DNA of 7,910 nucleotides from contig PABM01000013.1 in assembly GCA_002702745.1 (NCBI GenBank), positions 34,089 through 41,998 on the forward strand. Reading direction: 5' to 3'. The notes below the pieces were generated by a model. The model was not told the DNA's origin. It was given only the letters and a program-made list of their open reading frames with translations, and searched no databases. The position numbers and the translations under genes are program-made. The stretch comes from Flavobacteriaceae bacterium. GTDB taxonomy: Bacteria; Bacteroidota; Bacteroidia; Flavobacteriales; Flavobacteriaceae. This document shows, in pieces, positions 1-6,775 of this stretch (the first letter of the stretch is position 1; the number at the start of each line of letters is the position of its first letter).

Positions 1-1753
1 AACCAATCATAGAACAATCAAAGGTTAACTCAGAAGTAGTAGAAACTTCTGCAACACCAGAAATATCACTTACACTATTGACTATATCATCTATCACAAT
101 TAAAGCTTCACCATTTTCATCCAAATAAATATCTAAACCATCACATAAAATCTCAGGACCAATTGTATCTACAACATTAACCTGTATTGTGATGGTATCG
201 GATTCATTTCCTGAACTATCTATTGCAGCAAAAGTTAACGTGTAAGTTCCAATAGTATTAACATCGACACTACCTGTTGTAATTATAGTTGGATTTTCAT
301 CAATATTGTCATAAGCAACCGCAATTGGTGGAGTAAAAGATGTGCCTACCTGTACTGAAGTTACAATATCTCCAGTTAATGAAATTACCGGCGGAGTTGT
401 ATCTTGAATACTACTGCTTAATGCTTGATAAGCATTAACTCTTCCATATCCGTGATAAATATCATAACCTTGTACATCTTCTGCAGGGTCTCCAACTTGA
501 TCATCAGCAGAATCACGGATAATTTGATAGATTTCGTCGGGTGTTCTGGTTGAATCTTGAGATAAAAGTAAGGAGGCAATACCGGCAACTAAGGGCGATG
601 CCTGAGAGGTTCCACCCCAATAATAATTATAATTAGTATTAGAATTAAAACTCAAACTATATATATAGTTTCCAGGTGCAACTACATCAATATGAGACCC
701 ATAGCTACTTCCACCACCCCAAAAAAAAGGAGATGTTCTTGAATCATCGGGATCAGTAGATCCAACAGAAAAAGAATTATAATATCCCGCAGGATAATAC
801 ACTTGATCTGAATCTTCATTCATCATTGAAACAAAAACCGAAACATTATTATTCACTGCAAAATTAATGGCATCCTCCATAGCTTGTGAATAGCTAGAAC
901 CTCCTAGTGACATATTAATGATATTAGCACCATTGTTCACAGCATAATAAATAGCATCAATCCACCAACTGTAATATCCCCAATTTTGATCATTAATGAC
1001 TTTTAGCGGCATAATTTTACAATTCCAATCTACTCCAGCATAGCCAGTCGAATTGTTGGAAACAGCACCAATTATACCTGCTACATTTGTCCCATGTCCA
1101 TGATCATCTGTAGGATCATTATCATTATTAGCAAAATCATATCCATTTACTTGATTGTCATTATTCCAAACTCTACCCTGAAATTCTGGATGATCTAATT
1201 TTATACCTGAATCTAATACTGCAACCACAATCTCTGAGCTACCTGTTTCAATATTCCAAGCTAAATCCATATCAACATCAGCGTCATTTTGAGATTCTGA
1301 GTTAAAACTACCATCGTTATATAAACTCCATTGTCTATTCCAGTAGGTATCATTGGGGATTATCTGTGATTGGTTAGATATCTGATTGTTAGATGAAGAA
1401 ATTCCAGCTCCTTTTCCAATATAATCAGGTTCTACAAAATCAAAAATTGATAATTCTGTATATTCTTTTACAGCATTTTTGATATCGATATTATTTTTAA
1501 ATTCAATTTTAAATAACTTTTTATTATCTCTACCTCCAATACACTTAATCTTATCAATATTGTAATAACTATTAAGTTTATCTAATGAAACAATATTAAA
1601 CTTATTGAAATCTAAATTTGCAATAATCTCTACATTATCTTTAAATTTAATTATAAGACTATTTTCTGAATAATTAATATCTTCCTGTGCAAATAAATTA
1701 AAGGAAAAAAAAGCAGTTGATAATACTAATATGAATCTGTTTATATGTGTCAT
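1..1753 (-). CDS. Secreted S8 subtilisin-like serine protease with C-terminal Ig-like/HYR repeats (partial, 3' end outside window)
   Basis: An open frame reads from an ATG at 1753 to the left edge (584 codons) with no stop, so the C-terminus is missing. The N-terminus is a Sec signal peptide (basic start, hydrophobic core, likely cut after LFA near residue 23). Residues about 28-112 resemble a subtilase inhibitory propeptide ending in VEPDY. The peptidase domain (about 160-445) carries a full S8 triad: D181 (VLDSG), H220 (HGHGT) and S383 (GGTSQAS). N312 is the oxyanion-hole residue, and the spacings are close to subtilisin's. A DUF5011-type Ig-like domain follows (about 451-528, starting DTTPPVISL), then the start of a HYR-type repeat (529 onward, DTIGPEILC...FDCS). 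The start codon overlaps the stop of the upstream DUF1501 gene as ATGA, which supports both the start choice and translational coupling. It is predicted to be an exported endoprotease, substrate unknown. A T9SS sorting domain may lie beyond the edge, but this is not visible. Confidence 0.93.
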   Translation of the reverse strand, partial: MTHINRFILVLSTAFFSFNLFAQEDINYSENSLIIKFKDNVEIIANLDFNKFNIVSLDKLNSYYNIDKIKCIGGRDNKKLFKIEFKNNIDIKNAVKEYTELSIFDFVEPDYIGKGAGISSSNNQISNQSQIIPNDTYWNRQWSLYNDGSFNSESQNDADVDMDLAWNIETGSSEIVVAVLDSGIKLDHPEFQGRVWNNDNQVNGYDFANNDNDPTDDHGHGTNVAGIIGAVSNNSTGYAGVDWNCKIMPLKVINDQNWGYYSWWIDAIYYAVNNGANIINMSLGGSSYSQAMEDAINFAVNNNVSVFVSMMNEDSDQVYYPAGYYNSFSVGSTDPDDSRTSPFFWGGGSSYGSHIDVVAPGNYIYSLSFNSNTNYNYYWGGTSQASPLVAGIASLLLSQDSTRTPDEIYQIIRDSADDQVGDPAEDVQGYDIYHGYGRVNAYQALSSSIQDTTPPVISLTGDIVTSVQVGTSFTPPIAVAYDNIDENPTIITTGSVDVNTIGTYTLTFAAIDSSGNESDTITIQVNVVDTIGPEILCDGLDIYLDENGEALIVIDDIVNSVSDISGVAEVSTTSELTFDCSMIG

Positions 1754-3372
1754 TTTTTTATAATTCTATGAGTTTCTGTCTTATTTCCATATTTTAATTC
1801 TAAAATATATATACCATTTTCAATATAACCTAAGTTAATCATTTTACCGTTACTGGATTTTCCATATCTGAGTTCACGGCCATTCAAATCATATATTGAA
1901 TAGTTAAAATTATTAAGGAATTTTGAGCTTGAAATCTTTATTTGGTATGTAAAAGGGTTTGGAGTAATTCTAAATGTATTTTGCTCCAAAATTGGATTGT
2001 TTAATGTATTTGTATAGCAGTTTTGATCAACTGAAAATTCAGATTTAATTAATTCATTTATTTTATTTTCTGTGAAACTTTCGTTCAAGGTGTTATTAAA
2101 AAATGTAGAATCAATGGCATTGTTGTCAGCACCCAAATAATCTTGAAGAAGAGTTCCAAGAGTTTCTCTAAAGTCATATTGAAAAGTCTTAAGTTGCCAA
2201 TTGTTTTCATTAGTAGCTTCATTTAAGTCTGGATTTTCGCCAGAAACACCACCATTGATAGAACCACCAAAAACAAACATTGGAGCTATTTCACCATGGT
2301 CAGTACCCAAATTTCCGTTTTCCTTTGCTTTTCTTCCAAACTCAGAAAAGGTCAATCCAACAACATCATTTTGAAAGCCTTGAGATGATATATCCTGAAT
2401 AAAAGATGAGACTGCATTATTCAATTCAATTAATAAATCATTATGTTTTCCTTGAGTATCATTTTGCGATTGTATCTGTGAGTTATGAGTATCGAAACCA
2501 TTTAGTTTTACCAAAAATACTTTAGATTGGAGTCCACCACTTATCAACCTTGCAACGGTTTTCAATTGATTAGATAAATCAGAGTCATCGTATGTTACTG
2601 AATTATTCCCACTGTTGAATGCATTTGAAATTGCTTGAGAATAAAGTGTTGAAATTTGATCATTATCGATAATATACTGTAGTTCCTCACCATAGTGAGA
2701 TTCAGGAATATAAGACGGTGCTTCCCCACCTAAGCCGCTTAAAACCGAGTAAAAACCACTGGTGTCTTGACCTTCAATATTTATTGATAATCCATGCTCA
2801 TGTTCACCTAAAAAACCTAAAGAGCCAGCCTTTGATCCAATTTCAACACCAATCGGAAAATTCTGTTGCAGAAGATCATAATAATAAGATTCGATAAATC
2901 TTCCAATCCAACCTGAACGACCATCTCCATTTAACCAACTATTACCGTCATTTCCTGTATTATAAATATCTGTAGAAGCAAAATGACTTCTATTTTGAGA
3001 AGGATAGCCTACTGATTGAATTATTCTCAAAAAACCTGAATCATATAAATCTTTAAATCCTAGTAGAGATGGATGTAAGCCAATTTGCTGATTGTCGTTA
3101 AGACTTAAATCTAAATTTATAAATGAGTTTAAACCAGTCTCTGGAACTTTTATGGTTGGTCTTAAATTACTGTAAATATCATATTGGTCTAAAGGGATTA
3201 CAGTATTTAAACCATCATTCCCCCCCTTTAAATAAATTAAAACCAATTTCCTATCATTAATATCACAGTTAATATAATTTTTACCAATGTTAAGTGCATT
3301 TGCTATTTGGCTCGGGAGCAGACTAATAGCTGATGCAGTTGAAGTAAGTTTAATAAAATTTCTTCTTTTCAT
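1750..3372 (-). CDS. DUF1501 family protein with Tat-like signal and type IX secretion C-terminal sorting domain
   Basis: The 540-residue product matches the DUF1501 family (PF07394, alkaline-phosphatase/sulfatase-like fold). Signature blocks are KGGNDGLNT (49-57), GFDTH (292-296), SEFGR (343-347) and GTDHG (356-360). By analogy with the superfamily, D53, D294, H296, D358 and H359 are candidate metal ligands, but this is inferred. The N-terminus MKRRNFIKL followed by a mild hydrophobic stretch ending in an ANA-type site looks like a twin-arginine signal. Residues about 467-540 are a T9SS type A sorting domain, with PNPF (471-474), IYDLNGRE (493-500) and GIYILEL (520-526). The protein is therefore expected to cross the outer membrane and be released or anchored on the surface. 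No enzymatic activity is established for the family. The gene starts 7 bases after the DUF1800 stop and overlaps the protease start by 4 bases. A G7 run codes for part of the first signature motif. Confidence 0.93.
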   Translation of the reverse strand: MKRRNFIKLTSTASAISLLPSQIANALNIGKNYINCDINDRKLVLIYLKGGNDGLNTVIPLDQYDIYSNLRPTIKVPETGLNSFINLDLSLNDNQQIGLHPSLLGFKDLYDSGFLRIIQSVGYPSQNRSHFASTDIYNTGNDGNSWLNGDGRSGWIGRFIESYYYDLLQQNFPIGVEIGSKAGSLGFLGEHEHGLSINIEGQDTSGFYSVLSGLGGEAPSYIPESHYGEELQYIIDNDQISTLYSQAISNAFNSGNNSVTYDDSDLSNQLKTVARLISGGLQSKVFLVKLNGFDTHNSQIQSQNDTQGKHNDLLIELNNAVSSFIQDISSQGFQNDVVGLTFSEFGRKAKENGNLGTDHGEIAPMFVFGGSINGGVSGENPDLNEATNENNWQLKTFQYDFRETLGTLLQDYLGADNNAIDSTFFNNTLNESFTENKINELIKSEFSVDQNCYTNTLNNPILEQNTFRITPNPFTYQIKISSSKFLNNFNYSIYDLNGRELRYGKSSNGKMINLGYIENGIYILELKYGNKTETHRIIKK

Positions 3373-3379
3373 TTTAGAA

Positions 3380-5011
3380 TTACATTAACTGGTTTTCTGC
3401 TGCATTTATCATAGATTTTAGCAATTTATCCAATAAATTTCTGACCACAGTATCATCTCCATTAGTTAAATATTGATTCCACGCATCTGTCCAATAGTAC
3501 TCCGGATAACCGTCAAGAACAATTTCTGCAAAATATTCTATTCTTTGTTGTTGAATTCCGAATGGATACAAAATTTCAGAAATATCATTTATTAGATTGA
3601 ATATATTTCCAGCAGATGAAATATTTTGCTGAACTAAAGAAACTGTATCTAGAGCAGATCCGATTTGAGCATTGTTTGCCAAAGAATTTCTCCCACTTAA
3701 CAAACACTCAATCATTCTATATCTAGATAAAATAGTAGATGAGGAAAACCATTTTCTGTCATAATCAGGAGCTTGAAACATTGCAGGATAGCCGGCAACT
3801 GTATCAGGTTCAAATAAATTCATTCCTGACATAGGAAAATATGTATTTTTTAAAAAATTAATTGAAAACCTATAGTAGTTATTAATATCAGTATTTGGGT
3901 TGGGTATTTCAAAGTTTAAATTTCTAATTGTAGATGAGATCAATTGAAGCGGAGATTTGATAATTGAGCCTAATATTTCATCTGAAGGATCACTATCTCC
4001 TGCATCAAAAAAATGCTGCGAAGAAAGAAGAGTTTTTACAACAGGAACTATAAAGTAATTACTATTTATAAGTTGTTGACTTAAAGGATTGATTATATTA
4101 ATTTCATCATCTTCTGTCCATTCACTTTTTACAAAAAATCTATACAACTTCCTTATGTAAGCCTTTGCAGTTTCCTCTTTTGAGAATATCATTTCAACAA
4201 ATTCGTGAAGCTCATTCATGATTGACTCTTCATCAAAACCCCCAGCAAGAACATAATTATCAAAAGCATGACTAAAAACTTTTTGATCCTGATCATGTTT
4301 ATTTACCTGTATTCTACCCATCGGTAGTCCTGTTTCACTATCAATGATACTTCTGTCTAATTTGGTTTTGAAACCTGTGAAAACCCTTGCTGCCTGAACT
4401 ACATCATCTTCAGTGTAAGTTGAGTAGTCTCCCTCCCCTATCTGATCCCCCTTGGTTATTGTAAATAATTCAAGGAATTCTCTCGCATAATTCTCGTTTG
4501 GATTATCTGCGTTATTCTGGCCATTATCAAGGTAATTTAACATGGCATTGTCCAAAGTGATTTTTTTTGCTAAATCCAACAAACTACCGTCAGAAAATCT
4601 ATTTAATAATCTTATATGATCATAAAAATAGTGTGATGCACCAACTTGACTATTGGAAATAGTAAAAGTTGAATGAAGAAAGAAAAGTAATTTATCTTTT
4701 AAATGATTTCTTGAAATCATATTGTAAAACCACCATTGTGATATTAAACCACGCTTTCTGCCTTGATTTGGAATATCTGGAGGGTATAAAGCAGAAGAAA
4801 GCCAATATCCATGCGGATTATCCGTAGGCCTAGGGTCATATGGCTCAATATAAGCAATAGAATCATCTTGAATCAGTAGATTAAACGCATCTTCAATATT
4901 TAAATTTGATATAGTATATAAAATATTTTTATTATAATGAAAACAAGCCCTCCTTAACAAATGTTTCGCTCTTGAAACTCCTAAATTTGAAGTGATTGGG
5001 GCTAAAGACAT
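3380..5011 (-). CDS. DUF1800 family protein
   Basis: The 543-residue product belongs to DUF1800 (PF08811), recognised from HLLRRACF (17-24), the block LKDKLLFFLHSTF (104-116), PNENYAREFLELFT (171-184), DVVQAARVFTGF (203-214) and LFEPDTVAGYPA (399-410). The length is normal for the family and all the blocks occur in order, so the gene looks intact. DUF1800 genes are commonly adjacent to DUF1501 genes, as here. The biochemical role is unknown, and the pairing suggests a complex or a shared substrate. The N-terminus (MSLAPITSN...) has no hydrophobic stretch or lipobox, so no export signal is visible even though its partner carries two. The ATG lies 3 bases after the stop of the MscS-like gene and its own stop is 7 bases before the DUF1501 start, which fits co-transcription. 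No in-frame upstream extension with a signal peptide is likely, because the preceding gene ends immediately before it. Confidence 0.92.
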   Translation of the reverse strand: MSLAPITSNLGVSRAKHLLRRACFHYNKNILYTISNLNIEDAFNLLIQDDSIAYIEPYDPRPTDNPHGYWLSSALYPPDIPNQGRKRGLISQWWFYNMISRNHLKDKLLFFLHSTFTISNSQVGASHYFYDHIRLLNRFSDGSLLDLAKKITLDNAMLNYLDNGQNNADNPNENYAREFLELFTITKGDQIGEGDYSTYTEDDVVQAARVFTGFKTKLDRSIIDSETGLPMGRIQVNKHDQDQKVFSHAFDNYVLAGGFDEESIMNELHEFVEMIFSKEETAKAYIRKLYRFFVKSEWTEDDEINIINPLSQQLINSNYFIVPVVKTLLSSQHFFDAGDSDPSDEILGSIIKSPLQLISSTIRNLNFEIPNPNTDINNYYRFSINFLKNTYFPMSGMNLFEPDTVAGYPAMFQAPDYDRKWFSSSTILSRYRMIECLLSGRNSLANNAQIGSALDTVSLVQQNISSAGNIFNLINDISEILYPFGIQQQRIEYFAEIVLDGYPEYYWTDAWNQYLTNGDDTVVRNLLDKLLKSMINAAENQLM

Positions 5012-5014
5012 ATG

Positions 5015-6106
5015 TTAATTTTTTTCTATATAAACAGAAGTTGAAGGATATGCAAATTCACATTCATACTTATTCACTATATCAATTATCTGAAAATTAA
5101 TTGTTTGTTGAGTATCTATAAGAACTTCCCAATCAGGGCTATCCACAAAATAAAGAACCATTATATCTAACGAACTGGCCCCAAAATTTAAAAATCTAAC
5201 CTTTCCATCTTGATTTGTCATTGGATATTCATCTACTAGTTTTTGAATATCTTGAAGAATATTTTTTATATTTTCAACAGATGTATTATATGTCAATCCA
5301 ATATTAAACTTGACTCTTCTAACAGGTCTAGCGCCTAAATTATCTAATTCAGTGCTAATTATATTTTTATTTGGAACTGTTACAACACTTTTATCAAATG
5401 TCCTAATTCTGGTACTCCTGAATCCAACCTTTTCAACAGTTCCCGTTAGACCTCCAAGAGTTACAATATCTCCTACAGTAAAAGGCTTATCAAAGAAAAT
5501 AGTGAATGATCCTAGTAGATTTTCTAAACTCTCTTTTGAAGCTAGTGCAAATGCAACTCCACCAATACCCAATCCTGTAACAAGAGCAGTAATGTTAACA
5601 TCAAAAACATCACCTAAAATCATTACTACACCAAGGATTATGGTTAATACCTTAGCAATATCTATTGCAAATGGTATCAACTGATCATCAACTTTACTTT
5701 CAGTCTCTGAGGCCTTATTTTTAAGTTTATATCCAATAAAGTCAATAGCTCTGTTAATTGTCCAGAATATTGTAACTAAAAGAAAAAGATTAAAACCTTT
5801 ATCTAAGTATTCAATAAGATCTAAACCTTCTCCTTCATTTGAATTTAAAAATTCTGGCAAACTTATAAACTGAACAGAAAAATACAATACCAGCAGAATT
5901 AAAAAATATCGCAGAGGTTTTTTTAGTAAAGAATTAAACTTTACGTTATCATTTTTATTGTTATCCTTACCAAAAAGTCTAAATAATAATTTTGAAATAA
6001 AAAGTCTAAAAGGAATAATTAATAATAGACCAACTAAAAATGAACTTAAAAAATAAAGATAGTCTGTAATGCTATTTCCTAAAAACTCGTAGTTTAAAAA
6101 CTCCAT
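5015..6106 (-). CDS. MscS-family small-conductance mechanosensitive ion channel
   Basis: A membrane protein whose C-terminal two thirds match the MscS family. Numbered from a possible upstream TTG at 6130, hydrophobic segments lie at about 22-50, 73-92, 112-134 and 153-173. The glycine/alanine-rich pore helix (about 180-198, LVTGLGIGGVAFALA) follows. Next come the family beta domain (FDKPFTVGDIV, 213-223; TGTVEKVGFRSTRIRT; VTVPNKNI) and the alpha/beta cytoplasmic domain, ending YPSTSVYIE. Such channels sit in the inner membrane and release solutes when membrane tension rises on hypo-osmotic shock. I chose the ATG at 6106 (363 residues). The TTG at 6130 would add eight residues but lies inside a perfect TAnnTTTG promoter-like element, and TTG starts are rare in this group. 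The gene is first in the predicted operon, 3 bases before DUF1800. The channel call is firm; ion selectivity and any special role beside DUF1800/DUF1501 are not known. Confidence 0.93.
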   Translation of the reverse strand: MEFLNYEFLGNSITDYLYFLSSFLVGLLLIIPFRLFISKLLFRLFGKDNNKNDNVKFNSLLKKPLRYFLILLVLYFSVQFISLPEFLNSNEGEGLDLIEYLDKGFNLFLLVTIFWTINRAIDFIGYKLKNKASETESKVDDQLIPFAIDIAKVLTIILGVVMILGDVFDVNITALVTGLGIGGVAFALASKESLENLLGSFTIFFDKPFTVGDIVTLGGLTGTVEKVGFRSTRIRTFDKSVVTVPNKNIISTELDNLGARPVRRVKFNIGLTYNTSVENIKNILQDIQKLVDEYPMTNQDGKVRFLNFGASSLDIMVLYFVDSPDWEVLIDTQQTINFQIIDIVNKYECEFAYPSTSVYIEKN

Positions 6107-6127
6107 TGAATGATATTTAATTTTATT

Positions 6128-6135
6128 CAAAAATA
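6128..6135 (-). promoter_or_regulatory. Candidate Bacteroidota -7 promoter element (TATTTTTG) for the mscS-DUF1800-DUF1501-protease operon
   Basis: Read on the minus strand, TATTTTTG matches the Bacteroidota primary-sigma consensus TAnnTTTG exactly, about 22 bases before the ATG at 6106. This would give a short leader of roughly 15 bases. No good TTTG-type -33 element sits at the usual spacing; the nearest TTTG upstream is about 29 bases away. Because the motif is mostly T/A in an AT-rich gap, a chance match is quite possible. Confidence 0.35.
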
Positions 6136-6228
6136 TTAAATTATTTATTTACTATATTATTTTACAAAAATTTAAACAATATTTATTAAATTAATAATCC
6201 TATTAACCAACCAACAAAAACTTAATCA
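6131..6228. other. Divergent intergenic region between the mscS operon and the lipoprotein pair
   Basis: This very AT-rich, gene-free spacer must hold the promoters for both directions. A minus-strand TAnnTTTG match lies at its left end. A second weaker minus-strand match, AATTTTTG (one mismatch), lies at 6165-6172. On the plus strand I find no TAnnTTTG match, so the lipoprotein promoter cannot be placed from sequence. No riboswitch-like or palindromic operator structure stands out. Confidence 0.5.
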
Positions 6229-6753
6229 ATGAAAAAAACTAATTTTTCAATTTTATTTTTAGGATTTATAATCTTGGCTTCATGTCAAATGAATCAAAAA
6301 TCTGTGGGTATTTCGAATTGGTCAGATGATGGAAAAGTCTATAAATGGCAATTGGGTTCAGAAAGTGCGGTGGATGTCGCCGCTAATCTTGACAAAGCCA
6401 TGAAAGAAAAAGATTATACTCTATTAAGGAATTTTCTTTCAGATACTGTTAAAATAACTTCTTCAAATGGAACTAAATATAATGCAGATTCTTATATAGA
6501 AAGAAGGATTGAAATTGATTCAATTTTGGAATCAAGAAATGCTACACTGAACTGGGAATATTCAAATATTTTTTCAGTTGACTTAGATCCAACAAGAGGT
6601 GGTGAACATGTACACGTAAACTATTCTGGTAAGTACGAAGATGACAATGGTGCTGATACTTGGAATTCCATTAACAGATATTATGTGATTGATGGAAAGG
6701 TTGTCTGGTGGGACACATTCACACAAGATATAATAGATACAGAAACAGAATAA
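6229..6753 (+). CDS. Small lipoprotein with probable NTF2/SnoaL-like domain (paralog 1)
   Basis: The 174-residue product begins with a lipoprotein signal peptide whose lipobox LASC places the lipidated cysteine at C19, so it is expected to be membrane-anchored in the cell envelope. The mature part looks like an NTF2/SnoaL-like alpha+beta cone fold: a helix (about 45-60, ending KEKDY), a short helix/strand block (LLRNFLSDTVKITSS), then strands ending in RYYVIDGKVVWWDTFTQD (150-167). This call rests on pattern, not on catalytic residues, and the exact role is unknown. FSVDLDPTRGGEHV (115-128) is identical in the next gene, and both mature proteins start with a related (S)IG/VG..NW segment. The two genes are 22 bases apart in the same direction, so they form a tandem duplicate, probably co-transcribed. 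The ATG start is clear because it directly precedes the signal peptide. Confidence 0.85.
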   Translation: MKKTNFSILFLGFIILASCQMNQKSVGISNWSDDGKVYKWQLGSESAVDVAANLDKAMKEKDYTLLRNFLSDTVKITSSNGTKYNADSYIERRIEIDSILESRNATLNWEYSNIFSVDLDPTRGGEHVHVNYSGKYEDDNGADTWNSINRYYVIDGKVVWWDTFTQDIIDTETE

Positions 6754-6775
6754 TAACTAACCAATAAATTAAATC

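Larger units (their letters stand above)
1..6135 (-). other. Predicted four-gene operon: MscS channel - DUF1800 - DUF1501 - S8 protease
   Basis: Four genes share one strand. The spacers are 3 bases (MscS stop to DUF1800 start) and 7 bases (DUF1800 to DUF1501), and the DUF1501 stop and the protease start overlap by ATGA. No terminator-like hairpin lies between them, and the only room for a promoter is the 6107-6228 gap upstream. The unit may continue beyond the left edge. Confidence 0.75.

Noticed and set aside
721..732. A8 run (T8 on the coding strand) within the protease gene as a programmed frameshift site
   Set aside because: The reading frame is continuous and correct for the peptidase domain on both sides, and TTT TTT simply encodes two phenylalanines. 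Such runs are expected in AT-rich DNA.
5310..5684. Plus-strand open frame of 124 codons inside the MscS gene
   Set aside because: It lies wholly antisense to the conserved pore and beta-domain region of the channel, and its translation is low-complexity with no recognisable domain. It is a shadow of the real gene.
6118..6125. TAATTTTA as a plus-strand -7 element for the lipoprotein genes
   Set aside because: It lacks the final G of TAnnTTTG, lies over 100 bases from the start and within the likely leader of the opposite operon. In such AT-rich DNA it has little weight.
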